This document shows positions 1 through 9,082 of a stretch of 64,000 nt of DNA, in pieces; positions within the stretch are counted from its first letter, which is position 1; every line of letters starts with the position of its first letter. The notes under the pieces were generated by a model. It was not told the DNA's origin. It saw nothing but the letters and a program-made list of their open reading frames with translations, and did not search any database. Origin of the DNA: Phaeobacter inhibens DSM 16374 (GTDB lineage: Bacteria; Pseudomonadota; Alphaproteobacteria; Rhodobacterales; Rhodobacteraceae). Position numbers and translations under genes: made by a program. The DNA lies in contig NZ_AXBB01000005.1 of the NCBI RefSeq assembly GCF_000473105.1, positions 124,001 through 188,000 of the forward strand, in the 5' to 3' direction.

Positions 1-474
1 GCAATGCGACGTTGTCAGGGCGCTTCGGTAAAACTGCACCGGACGATGGAACAGGCCGCAGACAGTGTCGCTTGCCAGGATGGAGCGGTTTTGGTTGGCG
101 TGGTGGCTTACCCGCATCTGCACTCAATCATCTACGCGCATATCCAGAAGATGAAACTGCTGGATGTGTTCATCATGAATACAGACAATATGGTCCTCGC
201 CTCCCGCACCGGAGCGGAGCCCAAGATCTGCGCGACCCATCCTGCACCTGAAAAGCTGCTGCCGATCACGGTTGAGCGGCGCTTTGTCTCCAGCAACGTC
301 ATAGCCGCACGCGACTGTGCCGAGGGTCACGCCGACGGCTGTATCACCACGCTCTGCGCGGCCGAGAAATTCGGGCTGCCAATTCTGCGCAAATTCGGTC
401 CCGTTCCGATGGGATTTACCATCCATGGTCCGCTGGAAAAGCGCGCCTGCCAGGACTGCACCCAGCACGCCTGA
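1..474 (+). CDS. tdaC: TdaC, prephenate dehydratase-like protein of TDA biosynthesis (5' end probably cut)
   Basis: The reading frame is open from base 1 with an ATG at 4, so the true start may lie left of the window. The protein aligns by eye with the ligand-binding part of prephenate dehydratase: a stretch like the EAVxxGxxDYGVVPIENS region near the N-terminus, then at about residues 94-140 a run (SSNVIAARDCAEG, then AAEKFGLPIL) like the STAAAAKLV/AAELYGLEIL segment of the family. The family identity comes from homology to TdaC of known TDA producers, which is required for the antibiotic; its reaction is not settled. It is shorter than a stand-alone prephenate dehydratase (about 280 aa) and is unlikely to make phenylpyruvate. 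First gene of the tdaC-D-E run; 37 bases separate it from tdaD. Confidence 0.8.
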   Translation, partial: AMRRCQGASVKLHRTMEQAADSVACQDGAVLVGVVAYPHLHSIIYAHIQKMKLLDVFIMNTDNMVLASRTGAEPKICATHPAPEKLLPITVERRFVSSNVIAARDCAEGHADGCITTLCAAEKFGLPILRKFGPVPMGFTIHGPLEKRACQDCTQHA

Positions 475-511
475 GCCTGCCCCGACAATCTACACCAACA
501 GGAGAGACACC

Positions 512-928
512 ATGTCCAACAAAGCCTTCGAAACCCCGGTCGAAATCCGTTATCGCGATACCGATTCCATGGGCCATGTCAGCAGCCCCGTCTATTACGA
601 CTACATGCAGTCTGCCTATCTGGAATACATGCATGACCTTCTTGAGCTGCCAAAGTCCGAGAAGCTGCCCCATATCATGGTCAAAACCTCCTGCGATTAC
701 ATTTCTCAGGCGTTGTATGGCGACAACCTCGTCGTTTGCAGCCGGGTGATCAGCTTCGGCGGTAAGAGCTTCGAGATGGAGCATGTGATGCATATCGACG
801 ATGACGATCGCCGCGTCGTAGCCAATGCCAAATCGGTGCATGTGATGTTCGACTACGACAAACAGGCCACCTATCCGGTGCCGGATGCCTTCAAAGAAAG
901 CGTTGCAGCTTTTCAGGAAACCGCCTGA
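512..928 (+). CDS. tdaD: TdaD, hotdog-fold acyl-CoA thioesterase
   Basis: A 138-aa protein of the 4-hydroxybenzoyl-CoA thioesterase/YbgC type. The N-terminal signature RYRDTDSMGHVSSPVYYDYMQ shows the family's Asp (RDTD, usually RYxDxDxxGHVNN) with the helix that follows. ATG at 512 is preceded by AGGAGAG at about 499-505. The role known from homologues is in TDA biosynthesis, probably hydrolysis of a CoA-ester intermediate or removal of side products; the substrate cannot be read from sequence. It lies between tdaC and tdaE on the same strand (23 bases to tdaE), so the three are likely co-transcribed. Confidence 0.88.
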   Translation: MSNKAFETPVEIRYRDTDSMGHVSSPVYYDYMQSAYLEYMHDLLELPKSEKLPHIMVKTSCDYISQALYGDNLVVCSRVISFGGKSFEMEHVMHIDDDDRRVVANAKSVHVMFDYDKQATYPVPDAFKESVAAFQETA

Positions 929-951
929 TCCCTGTTTGCGAGGACGAAGAC

Positions 952-2145
952 ATGCAATTGAACTGGACAGCTGAGCAGCAGCAGACCCGCACCGCCTTTG
1001 CGGCGATTGGGAAAATGGCCGACCCGGATGAGCTGCACCTGGGGCGTCGGGCTTTTGATCAGCGCACTTGGGATTGTCTGACCGCCGCTGGTTTGTGGCG
1101 GATGATCGTGCCGCGCGAATTCGGCGGTGATGGCCGGGATTGGTGGGGCTTTACTGCCGCGTTGGAAGGTCTTGCGGCCACCTTGCGTACCCCCGGAATG
1201 TTGCTGTCGGTGATCGCGCAGGCTGGTATGGTTCGCGCATTGGACCTGTATGGCAGTGACAGTCAGAAACGCGAATATCTGGGCCGGATCCTCAATGGTG
1301 AGCTGAGTGCAACTGCAATCGCGGATCCCGACACCGGCACCGATGTGCGCGCAACATCGTCGCTGTTGACCCCTGGTCCCAATGAGACCTTCCGTTTGAG
1401 CGGCGCGAAATACAACATCGCCCATGCCCCGGTCGCCAGCTTCATTCTTGTTGTCTGTAAGCTGAGTGACCACGGGCGCGAAGGCATTTCACTCGTATTG
1501 CTTGATGCCGATAGCCCCGGTCTTACGATTGGCGCGCAGGATCGCAAGCTGGGTAATCTGGACCTACCGACTGGCCAAATGCGATTTGATGATGTGCCGC
1601 TCCACTACGGCCATCTTCTGGGCGAACCGGGGGCAGGCCTTCGGAACCTCGTGAACATCGTCTCCATGGGGCGTCTGTACTATGGTCTGGCGGCGGCTTG
1701 GCTGATTGAACCTATGCTTACTGAGGCATTTGATTTCTCCAAGAAACGGACAACGTTTGATGTCCCGATCATTGAGCATCAGTATATTCAGAAAAAGCTG
1801 ACCGATATTCGCATCGGTTCCGAAAGCGCAAAGTGGGTATCCTACGGCGCTCTGCACCAGTTGCTTAGCGGTGCGCCGGAAGCCGCGATGACCTGTTCGA
1901 TTTCCAAACTCGTCGGAGCCGAAACCATCGTCGAGGGTGCTATGGACCTGATGAAGCTTTACGGCAGCAAGGGCTACCACGAGGGGCAGATTACCACCTT
2001 TCTTCGGGATGCTCTGGCGTTCTGCAGCGTGGGCGGCACCGAGGAAATGCACCGCCGCAATATTTTCGGCCAGATGGCCCGGTTGCACGCTAAGGCCAAG
2101 AAAGCCACCGATCCCGCAACGGAAAAAACGCTGGAACCCGCCTAG
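952..2145 (+). CDS. tdaE: TdaE, acyl-CoA dehydrogenase-fold flavoprotein oxygenase
   Basis: A 397-aa protein with the full acyl-CoA dehydrogenase layout: N-terminal helical domain (about 1-120), beta domain with the ATAIADPDTGTD stretch (about 120-230), and C-terminal helical domain. Established work on TdaE homologues describes a flavin-dependent dioxygenase that removes CoA oxygenolytically and epoxidises the seven-membered ring on the way to the tropone. The C-terminal segment YGSKGYHEG (about residues 345-353) resembles the YGGxGYxxE loop that carries the dehydrogenase base, but its Glu is one residue nearer to the Gly-Tyr, in keeping with a changed chemistry. ATG at 952 follows GAGGACGAAGAC. 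The next gene starts 40 bases downstream. Confidence 0.9.
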   Translation: MQLNWTAEQQQTRTAFAAIGKMADPDELHLGRRAFDQRTWDCLTAAGLWRMIVPREFGGDGRDWWGFTAALEGLAATLRTPGMLLSVIAQAGMVRALDLYGSDSQKREYLGRILNGELSATAIADPDTGTDVRATSSLLTPGPNETFRLSGAKYNIAHAPVASFILVVCKLSDHGREGISLVLLDADSPGLTIGAQDRKLGNLDLPTGQMRFDDVPLHYGHLLGEPGAGLRNLVNIVSMGRLYYGLAAAWLIEPMLTEAFDFSKKRTTFDVPIIEHQYIQKKLTDIRIGSESAKWVSYGALHQLLSGAPEAAMTCSISKLVGAETIVEGAMDLMKLYGSKGYHEGQITTFLRDALAFCSVGGTEEMHRRNIFGQMARLHAKAKKATDPATEKTLEPA

Positions 2146-2185
2146 AGCGGAGCAAACTTCAATAGACGAAGACTGGAGAGAGACG

Positions 2186-2767
2186 ATGACCTCATCCCCC
2201 TGTGCCAAAGCTGCCGGAGCGATCGTGGCTACAGCTGCGGCGCTTACGCTGATGGCACTCCCCGCCCTTGCGATCGATAAACCCTCCGGGGAACCCGCTA
2301 CACGCGCCGTGAGCAGCATTGACTGGGCGGCCGCCACATCCGCATTTCACGAGGCAAGTGCGGACGACCGGACCCTTACGGCTGCGTTTCTTGCAACCGA
2401 GCCTGACGGTTTTGATGATATGGCTATGGCTGTCATGATCCTCGGGACCAATACTGCGGCCGGTCTCCCAGCGTTTCGAGGGCAGCGAGATGCCTACACC
2501 GCCTACTACCAGTTGGAGGGCGCCCAAGTGAGTGTCATGGGGAGCCGAACGCATCTTGTAGACGTGCCCGGACTGACCTTCAAACATGAAGCCCGATCCT
2601 ATGAGTCCATCGGCGACGGGGCTGATCATATGCTTAGCCGCTTTGGCGGGAGCTACACGTTGCGGATCACCTGTGATGCGCCAACCGAGGATACGCGCTG
2701 TATTAAGCCAGACTATCTTGCCGAACTGGCACACTCCCTCACGGTAGTGAAAGGAGCGGATCAATGA
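2186..2767 (+). CDS. tdaR1: Secreted protein of unknown fold, probable TDA resistance protein TdaR1
   Basis: A 193-aa product with an evident Sec signal peptide (about residues 1-29, hydrophobic AAALTLMALPALA then AIDKP). The mature part has no motif I recognise, apart from two Cys near the C-terminus (CDAPTEDTRC) that could form a disulfide in the periplasm. ATG at 2186 was chosen because the purine-rich GGAGAGAGACG precedes it and the signal peptide starts there. It overlaps the next gene by ATGA (2764-2767), so the two are translationally coupled. The symbol rests on position directly after tdaE and next to a gamma-glutamylcyclotransferase, matching the reported tdaR1-R3 resistance set in Phaeobacter; no biochemical function can be assigned. 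Confidence 0.6.
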   Translation: MTSSPCAKAAGAIVATAAALTLMALPALAIDKPSGEPATRAVSSIDWAAATSAFHEASADDRTLTAAFLATEPDGFDDMAMAVMILGTNTAAGLPAFRGQRDAYTAYYQLEGAQVSVMGSRTHLVDVPGLTFKHEARSYESIGDGADHMLSRFGGSYTLRITCDAPTEDTRCIKPDYLAELAHSLTVVKGADQ

Positions 2768-3450
2768 CGCCACGCGCAACAAGCCTCTTTTGCGGCGCTC
2801 TCGCCCTCTCGGCACTGATTATCGCCGCTCCAGCAAATGCAGATGACCGCTTCAAGGCGCCCGGTGACCTGATCAAAGATACCGGTATTGGTCTCTCGAT
2901 CGGGACGGTTCTCTATCCCGATATGCGTTTCCCTCTGGAAAGTGGACCAGCCTATGCGAACTCCCACGTTTATGCGCCCGGCGGGTTCAAGGGGAATGGC
3001 GGAAGCCAGTGTGACACCGTCAATTACAGCTATCCGTGGCGCGACAATTTCTGCGAGCTGCGCCGTTCAGACCTGCCGGTCTGTGCATCCGGCGGCCATC
3101 AAGGACAAGATATTCGCCCCGCAACCTGCCAGAGCGACACCCATTGGGCGGTTGCCGTAGAGGACGGCGTGATTGCACATGTAGGACGCTTTGCCCTGAC
3201 CTTGCAGACGCCCTCTGGCACGCTTTATCGCTATGTTCACATGAATATGGACGATCTCGCCGTTGCCCCGCTGGACAAGGTGTCCAAAGGCGATCGCCTT
3301 GGCAAAGTGTCGAATTCCTGGATCTCGGAACTGCCGGTTCATTTGCATTTCGACGTCAAGGAAACGGTCCAGATCGGCGACGAAACGCGTTCAGTCTTTG
3401 TGCCCCCTTACAGCAGTCTGGTGACCTCCTATCGCCAGCTGACAGACTGA
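2764..3450 (+). CDS. tdaR2: Periplasmic M23 (LytM-type) metallopeptidase, probable TDA resistance protein TdaR2
   Basis: A 228-aa exported protein with a signal peptide cut after about residue 26 (APANA-DD). The M23 zinc ligands are visible: HxxxD in GGHQGQDIRP (about 110-120) and HxH in PVHLHFDV (about 192-199); YRYVHMN supplies the extra catalytic His region. Such enzymes cut peptide bonds in peptidoglycan or related peptides. It overlaps the previous gene by four bases and is followed eight bases later by a strong terminator, so tdaC-tdaR2 may form one transcript. The link to TDA resistance comes from position and from homologues; how a cell-wall-type peptidase would help against a protonophore is unclear. 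Confidence 0.7.
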   Translation: MTPRATSLFCGALALSALIIAAPANADDRFKAPGDLIKDTGIGLSIGTVLYPDMRFPLESGPAYANSHVYAPGGFKGNGGSQCDTVNYSYPWRDNFCELRRSDLPVCASGGHQGQDIRPATCQSDTHWAVAVEDGVIAHVGRFALTLQTPSGTLYRYVHMNMDDLAVAPLDKVSKGDRLGKVSNSWISELPVHLHFDVKETVQIGDETRSVFVPPYSSLVTSYRQLTD

Positions 3451-3457
3451 TCTGCCT

Positions 3458-3494
3458 GGCGGAGGAGGGGCCCCTGACCTCCTCCGCCTTTTTT
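3458..3494 (+). terminator. Rho-independent terminator after tdaR2
   Basis: A perfect 11-bp stem, GGCGGAGGAGG (3458-3468) with CCTCCTCCGCC (3478-3488), a 9-base loop and six T (3489-3494). It should end the tdaC-tdaR2 transcript, so tdaR3 either has its own promoter or depends on read-through. Confidence 0.9.
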
Positions 3495-3533
3495 CGACAG
3501 GGGCGCATCCTCGCCGCATCAAGGAACTGCATA

Positions 3534-4091
3534 ATGTCCGACACACTTTGGGTTTTTGCTTATGGGTCATTAATCTGGGATCCCGGGTTTGAACCAGCCG
3601 AGCAGCTGCCCGCTCAACTCAGCGGCTATCAGCGCCGGTTCTGCCTGAATTCTCTGCGCTATCGCGGCACATTTGCGCAGCCTGGCCTGGTGCTTGCATT
3701 AGACGCCGCAGAAGACGCGATCTGCAACGGCGTCGCCTTGGCGGTGCCATCCGGTCAGGAGCCAGAGGTCCTGAAAGACCTGCGCGCGCGCGAGCTGTTC
3801 AATCCCGCATACCGTGAGATCAAGACGCCGCTTGCCCTCGCGGATGGCCGCATGGTCGAGGGGCTGACCTATGTCGTCAATCGAGATCACGAGCAGTATG
3901 ACAACCACAGCCTGCCCCGGCAGGCGGAGATCATCGCCCATGCAGCGGGTGAACGCGGCCCCAATTGTGACTATCTGTGGAATACGGCCGATCATCTGCG
4001 CGATCTTGGGATCGCGGATGACAACCTTGATTGGCTTTCAGCAGAGGTACGTGCGCTGCAGGCAGCACAGAATGAAGCCAATCGCCACTAA
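3534..4091 (+). CDS. tdaR3: ChaC-family gamma-glutamylcyclotransferase, probable TdaR3
   Basis: A 185-aa cytosolic protein with the N-terminal ChaC signature FAYGSLIW (residues 8-15), which binds the gamma-glutamyl moiety, and the LRARE segment (about 88-92) of the acidic catalytic region. ChaC enzymes split glutathione to 5-oxoproline and Cys-Gly. In Phaeobacter a gamma-glutamylcyclotransferase called TdaR3 contributes to TDA self-resistance, with the gamma-glutamyl cycle proposed as a proton sink; gene order here matches. ATG at 3534 lies 40 bases after the terminator of the upstream transcript. The 3' end overlaps the convergent ABC ATPase gene by four bases. Confidence 0.8.
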   Translation: MSDTLWVFAYGSLIWDPGFEPAEQLPAQLSGYQRRFCLNSLRYRGTFAQPGLVLALDAAEDAICNGVALAVPSGQEPEVLKDLRARELFNPAYREIKTPLALADGRMVEGLTYVVNRDHEQYDNHSLPRQAEIIAHAAGERGPNCDYLWNTADHLRDLGIADDNLDWLSAEVRALQAAQNEANRH

Positions 4092-5584
4092 GCTGCAACG
4101 CCAGAAGGACTCAGGCGCAGCTGCCCCTCCGAGAGAAACCGGATATCATGACCCAAGGCCTCTGCCACCTTCGGGTCATGAGTAAACACGATCAGGGCCA
4201 ACTCTTCCTGTGCCATAAGACGCCTGAACAGTTTGAGAATGGTATCGCGAGTATCGCTGTCCAGCGATGCCGTCGGTTCATCCGCAATGATGCAGCGCGG
4301 CCGCGACACCAAGGCACGCGCAATGGTCAGACGCTGCGCCTCGCCTCCGGACAGGTCTGCTGCGCGCCTTGACAAAAAGGCGCCCGAATGCGGCAGGTCA
4401 ACTCTCTGCATCAGCCCTGCAATATCGACATCGTGGCCCGCGCGACCTATGCGGCGACACAGCCGCATCGCATCGCTCAGCACATCACGCACACTCATAT
4501 GTCGCGCCATTGCCCGATGGGGATGCTGCGAGACCAAAGCCAGCTCCTGTGGGTGGCATATCCGAGGCTGGGCTTCATCGCGGGCCCGCCACAAAATACG
4601 GCCCGTCTGCAAGCGCTCGTATCCGCAGAGTAAGCGGGCCAGCGTAGACTTACCGCCGCCACTCGGGCCAAAGATCGCCAGACACCGACCTGGCCTGACG
4701 GCGGCTGAAATGTCACGCAACACCAGCGTTCCGGTCTGTTGGTGCGACAGCCTCTGGATCACCAGCCCTGACGGGCTCGTCGGCAGCGGTTCGGGCCCTG
4801 GAACCAACGGGACTATGCCCCGTTGCGCCGTAGCACGCGTGCGGTGGACCACGGCGCGCCCGCCCGGCTGCATCAGCATCTCAACCGCAGGACCGCGATC
4901 CACCAGATGTTTGTCATGCAGGATCACCATGCGATCTGCCATCTGCGCTGCCAGATCAAAATCATGGGTGATCAGCAATTGGCTGCGCTGCGCCTGCCCC
5001 GCGCTGAGTGCAGCAACCGCCAGTGCGCGATTGCCGTGATCCAGCGCAGCGGTCGGTTCGTCAAGGATCAGAACCTGCGGATCACGCGCCAAAGCCAACG
5101 CCGTCAAAACCCGCTGGATTTCGCCACCGCTAAGGGTCGCAGGATATCTATGCAGGGTGCGCTCTGGAATATTGAACCGCTTGCACAATGCCAAAGCCAG
5201 TGAGGTCCGGCGGCGGCTGTGCGGGAGCAGCTCTGCCACATGTTGAAAAACGGTCTGATGCGGGTTTAACGCGTCCGACAGGGCCTGCACGATCAGGCTC
5301 AGGTCCGTTCGCCGCAGTTTGCGCTGCTCTGCAAGCGGAGCACGCAGCATATCGACGCCCAGCACCTCCGCGCGCCCTGACCATCTGAAGCCATCCCCGT
5401 TCTGATCAGCTGTCTTCACATGACGGCCAGGCAACACTCCGAGCAATAGCCGCGCCAGCGAAGTCTTACCGCTACCGGACGCTCCCAGCAGTGCCAGTGT
5501 CTGCCCTTTGGGTACCTCAAACGAGACATCCCGAAAGATCGTGCGGGGCCCATGCCAGAGACAGAGATGATCGACCCGGATCAA
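4088..5584 (-). CDS. ABC transporter ATPase, two fused nucleotide-binding domains (peptide/nickel type)
   Basis: A 498-aa protein with two complete ABC cassettes. NBD1 has Walker A GASGSGKTS (about 33-41), signature LSGGEIQRV and Walker B VLILDEPTAALD. NBD2 (from about residue 275) has GPSGGGKST, LSGGEAQRL and CIIADEPTASLD. It fuses what are separate DppD/DppF or NikD/NikE proteins in other bacteria. It energises the importer formed with the two permeases upstream; its start overlaps the permease stop by four bases (ATGA). It ends four bases inside convergent tdaR3. Substrate unknown; the family imports oligopeptides, Ni2+ or metallophore complexes. Confidence 0.92.
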   Translation of the reverse strand: MIRVDHLCLWHGPRTIFRDVSFEVPKGQTLALLGASGSGKTSLARLLLGVLPGRHVKTADQNGDGFRWSGRAEVLGVDMLRAPLAEQRKLRRTDLSLIVQALSDALNPHQTVFQHVAELLPHSRRRTSLALALCKRFNIPERTLHRYPATLSGGEIQRVLTALALARDPQVLILDEPTAALDHGNRALAVAALSAGQAQRSQLLITHDFDLAAQMADRMVILHDKHLVDRGPAVEMLMQPGGRAVVHRTRATAQRGIVPLVPGPEPLPTSPSGLVIQRLSHQQTGTLVLRDISAAVRPGRCLAIFGPSGGGKSTLARLLCGYERLQTGRILWRARDEAQPRICHPQELALVSQHPHRAMARHMSVRDVLSDAMRLCRRIGRAGHDVDIAGLMQRVDLPHSGAFLSRRAADLSGGEAQRLTIARALVSRPRCIIADEPTASLDSDTRDTILKLFRRLMAQEELALIVFTHDPKVAEALGHDIRFLSEGQLRLSPSGVAA

Positions 5585-6390
5585 AACACAGGCCCTAAAA
5601 CCGCACCAGAGCGCAAGCGCCGGTCACCTAATTTCAGTGTCGTATGCAACAACAGCGACAAAAGCGCCGCCGGCGGCAACAGGAGCCACATCCACGCGCC
5701 GGTATAGAGCTGATCCATCGCCGATTGCATCATGCTTCCCCAGGTTAACAAACGTGGATCAGTCAGGCCCAGAAACCCCAGACCCGCAGACTTCAGCGCG
5801 GCCTGTCTGATATTTTGAACCATCAGTGCGCCCAAAAGCGGGCGCAGCGCTGCAAAAAGGTGCCAGCGCCAGCAATAGAACCACCCTGCCCCCATCACGC
5901 GGGCATATTGGACATTTTCGCGCAGAGCCTCTCGCCGCAACACCGCCGCCGCCACCCGCACGTCATCGCTCCAACCTGTCAGCACCAACAATAGGAACAA
6001 CGCCGTGAAACCGGGACTTACCAAGGCCGCGACAAGCAGGAGAAGCAGCATGGTCGGAACAACTTGCAACACATCCACGCACCGCAACATAAGCGCAGAT
6101 AAAAATGGGCCGCCAAACACCACAAGGCTTGCGGCCCCCACAGCAAGGCTCACCGTCACCACCGCAGTTGCCATGGCCAACGTCAGTGTGGTCGGCGTGG
6201 CAAGTATCAGCCCGATCAGCACATCCTGCCCAATCTCATTTGTACCCAGCCAATGCCCCAGCCCCGGCGGCGCCAGCACCGCTCTGCTGCTGTGATATTC
6301 GAGCCATCCACCCGCCCCAGCCAGCCAGATGGCCAGGCACAGCAGGATGACTGCGGCGAAAAGCAGATTCCGTCGGGATGCCAGCTGCAT
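5581..6390 (-). CDS. ABC transporter permease, DppC/NikC type
   Basis: A 269-aa integral membrane protein of the binding-protein-dependent transport family with about six membrane segments. HWLGTNEIGQDVL (about 47-59) is the mark of DppC/NikC-type subunits, and the EAA-loop region lies around AALRREALRENVQYARVMGAG. It abuts the upstream permease (stop at 6391-6393) without any gap and overlaps the ATPase gene downstream by four bases, so the set is one operon. Confidence 0.9.
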   Translation of the reverse strand: MQLASRRNLLFAAVILLCLAIWLAGAGGWLEYHSSRAVLAPPGLGHWLGTNEIGQDVLIGLILATPTTLTLAMATAVVTVSLAVGAASLVVFGGPFLSALMLRCVDVLQVVPTMLLLLLVAALVSPGFTALFLLLVLTGWSDDVRVAAAVLRREALRENVQYARVMGAGWFYCWRWHLFAALRPLLGALMVQNIRQAALKSAGLGFLGLTDPRLLTWGSMMQSAMDQLYTGAWMWLLLPPAALLSLLLHTTLKLGDRRLRSGAVLGPVF

Positions 6391-7434
6391 CTAGCCACGC
6401 CTCGCAAGATGCCCGGACAGGCCATCAACCAACCAGTTCATGAGCAGGACAACGCCTGCCATAAATACGACCGCTCCCTGCAACAGATCATAGTCCCGAT
6501 CAAGGATGGCGCTGTAGATCAGATAACCAGTGCCCGGGTAGGAAAAAACGATTTCCACAAAGAACACGGCACTGACCAGCCCGGTCAACGTATCGCTTAG
6601 CCGTGACAGGCAAGCGGGTATCAGGCTGCGCCCGATATAGGCCCATCGAAGGCGCCAGGGTGAGATTCCGCGTGCCCGTGCATTCACTATGAAATCACGT
6701 TGGGCCAGATTGAGCGTTTCAGCGCGCGCTAGAAAGTAGAACCGCGCCAACTCATGCAGCGCCAACGCCAGCATTGGCAGGATCGCGTGACGCAGAACGC
6801 CCACTGCCCGTCCCAGCTGGTCCATCGCGGGAAAAAGTGGCTCTGCCCCACCAGTAGGCAGAACGGGCCACAGAATGCCAAACACAAGAAGCAGCAATAC
6901 TGCCCCGGTGAATGGTGGTAGGCTTGCCAGCATGGTAACGACAGGCGTGACCCAACGATCCACAGATCCGCCCGGCAGCTGCCCGGCCTCAATCCCCGCC
7001 AGAGCGCCACCAATGAGGAAGACCGGCATAGCGCCTAGGATCAACAACCCAGTCCAGGGCAAGGCAGTCAGTAACAGCTGCAGAACTGGCGCCGCGTGGG
7101 GGATTGAGTAGCCCAGATCGCCAGCGAGCAGCCTAGACAGGTAAGCCCAGACCTGAGAGGCGATCCCACCGCCCAGCCCCATCGTCTCCTGCAATTGCTG
7201 CACCTCGCCGGTCCCAAGGCCCCGTGCGAGATCCGTTGACAGCATGACCTGCAGCGTATCGCCCGGCATCATGCGCGAGAGCATAGCGCAGAGCACAATA
7301 ACAAAGCAGAAGATCAGTAGCCGCAGAACGAACCCGCCGATAAGGCCCGCAAACCTCCCAACAGCTGGTGATCCTGCGCCTGTAATCTCCGTCGGCACCG
7401 GGTGATCCAGCAACGAGGGGGAGGCATTGTCCAC
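6391..7434 (-). CDS. ABC transporter permease, DppB/NikB type
   Basis: A 347-aa membrane protein of the DppB/NikB family: N-terminal segment around residues 28-50, MMPGD (about 57-61) typical of the periplasmic stretch after TM1, and an EAA loop at RDFIVNARARGISPWRLRW. A longer open frame reaches 7524 but would overlap the binding-protein gene by 86 bases. GTG at 7434 was chosen because GGAG sits seven bases upstream, inside the 3' end of the binding-protein gene, which leaves a four-base gap. Partner of the permease and ATPase downstream. Confidence 0.88.
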   Translation of the reverse strand: MDNASPSLLDHPVPTEITGAGSPAVGRFAGLIGGFVLRLLIFCFVIVLCAMLSRMMPGDTLQVMLSTDLARGLGTGEVQQLQETMGLGGGIASQVWAYLSRLLAGDLGYSIPHAAPVLQLLLTALPWTGLLILGAMPVFLIGGALAGIEAGQLPGGSVDRWVTPVVTMLASLPPFTGAVLLLLVFGILWPVLPTGGAEPLFPAMDQLGRAVGVLRHAILPMLALALHELARFYFLARAETLNLAQRDFIVNARARGISPWRLRWAYIGRSLIPACLSRLSDTLTGLVSAVFFVEIVFSYPGTGYLIYSAILDRDYDLLQGAVVFMAGVVLLMNWLVDGLSGHLARRG

Positions 7435-7438
7435 CGGT

Positions 7439-9040
7439 TCACTCCAGGAATATGGATTTGTGAAGCGCTGACGGAATGCCAATGGCCACCCCGCCCGGCA
7501 TGAATGGCGCCGACAGTTTGTCATTGAATACGGTTGCCATCAGCGGGTTGACCAACATGTAGGACGGAAGGTTCTCTGCATAAAGCTGCTGAAATCTGGC
7601 CAGTATCTCCTGGCGTTCGGCCTGACTCTGAGCAACGGCCTGCGCCTTGATCAGGCCTGCCATCTTAGGGTCCGCAGGGAAACGGTCGCTGTTCCAGCCG
7701 CGCCCGAAGACCCTGCGCCGGATATTGCCCGGATCGCCCAACGTGCTGGATGAGAACAACGTCAGATCATAGTCGCCGTCAGCCACCAGACTGCGCAGCG
7801 CGGCGACCTCCATGACCCGAAGATCAACCGCAAATCCAAACGCTTCCAACTGTTCAGCGATCACTCTGGCGGGCTTCACCTCACGACCATCCGTGAGGAG
7901 CCGCAGGCGGATTTCCTCCCCCTGCGTTTGCCAGCGGCCAGCGCGGTTCTGGGTCCACCCTGCAGCCAGTAGCAGGTCGCGCGCCTGAGCCGGGTCGTAG
8001 GCGTAACCCTCCGTTGCCTCGTCACTTTGCCACTTGGAGCCGGGCTGAAAGTAGCCTGTCTCAGCAAGCTCAGCGACCCCGGGAAATGCAATTGCCAGCA
8101 ACGCAGAACGATCAACGGCATAGGCAATGGCTTGGCGCAATTCTATCTTTTGAAACTGTCCACGATGATTGAAGCCCAGCCGCAACACATGGTCACTTGG
8201 CGAGGTTTCGACAGCAAAGCCAGCGTCCAAAGCCTCAGGAAGGCGATCCGGGGGGAGGTATGAAATCACGTCCACCTCTCCGGCGCTCATCGCCTGAAGG
8301 GCGGCATCTGGACCCATTTTTACAATCCAGATCTGGTCAAACCGCGGCCGCCCGAGAGGGTGATCTTCCGTCGCCTCCAACCTGTAACGTCCCTGCGCCT
8401 TGTCGTAGGCGGCCAATCGATAGGGGCCACTGCCAACTGCGGCTTCCGGCGTGGCAAATCGAAAAGGATCTTTCACGCCCTCATAGATATGCCGTGGCAG
8501 GATAGGAATTGCGGAAAACAAACCCTCGACCAAGCCGTATTCCGCGCGTTTGATATGGATGCGCAGATCATGCACCCCCTCGATCTCAATCCCGGCAAGC
8601 GCTTTGACAGATCCAAAAACATAAGGATGCTCAGCCATATAGCGCAGAGTAAAGGTGACATCATCTGCGGTGACCGGGGTTCCGTCATGCCATTTCGCAT
8701 CCCGTTGCAGTTCAAGAGCGTAACTCAAACCGTCCTGAGATCGCGTCCAAGTCCGCGCCAGCCCCGGCACCGAATTGCCATCTGCATCCTGGCTGACAAG
8801 CGTATCAAAGATGTAACTGGTATAAAGATAGGCGATCCCGTTTTTGCGATGAACATAAGGCGCAAGCATGCCACGGTCGCCCTTGCTGTCAGTGATCACC
8901 AACGGCCTCTGGCGATCCGGTTCTGCCGCCATGAGCGCCTCAGCACCCAAACCAAAATACTGCGCAGCGCCAAGCGCCAGTCCGGCAGCCGCAGCATGGG
9001 CAAGGAAACGAGGGCGAATAAACCGGTGAACGAACGACAT
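7439..9040 (-). CDS. Periplasmic solute-binding protein of the peptide/nickel ABC importer (SBP_bac_5)
   Basis: A 533-aa protein with an N-terminal export signal (residues 1 to about 39) and the DppA/OppA/NikA fold: FDTLVSQDADGNSVPGLARTWTRSQDGLSYALELQRDAKWHDGTPVTADDV-like text near residues 78-125 is diagnostic. It captures substrate outside the inner membrane and hands it to the two permeases. It is the first transport gene of the operon, 42 bases after trmO. The ligand is not readable from sequence. Placement inside the TDA locus makes a precursor, a metal or a TDA-metal complex worth testing, but this is conjecture. Confidence 0.9.
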   Translation of the reverse strand: MSFVHRFIRPRFLAHAAAAGLALGAAQYFGLGAEALMAAEPDRQRPLVITDSKGDRGMLAPYVHRKNGIAYLYTSYIFDTLVSQDADGNSVPGLARTWTRSQDGLSYALELQRDAKWHDGTPVTADDVTFTLRYMAEHPYVFGSVKALAGIEIEGVHDLRIHIKRAEYGLVEGLFSAIPILPRHIYEGVKDPFRFATPEAAVGSGPYRLAAYDKAQGRYRLEATEDHPLGRPRFDQIWIVKMGPDAALQAMSAGEVDVISYLPPDRLPEALDAGFAVETSPSDHVLRLGFNHRGQFQKIELRQAIAYAVDRSALLAIAFPGVAELAETGYFQPGSKWQSDEATEGYAYDPAQARDLLLAAGWTQNRAGRWQTQGEEIRLRLLTDGREVKPARVIAEQLEAFGFAVDLRVMEVAALRSLVADGDYDLTLFSSSTLGDPGNIRRRVFGRGWNSDRFPADPKMAGLIKAQAVAQSQAERQEILARFQQLYAENLPSYMLVNPLMATVFNDKLSAPFMPGGVAIGIPSALHKSIFLE

Positions 9041-9082
9041 GAGCCTACTTTCTTTGTGGCTGAAGCACTGTGATTGGCTGCG

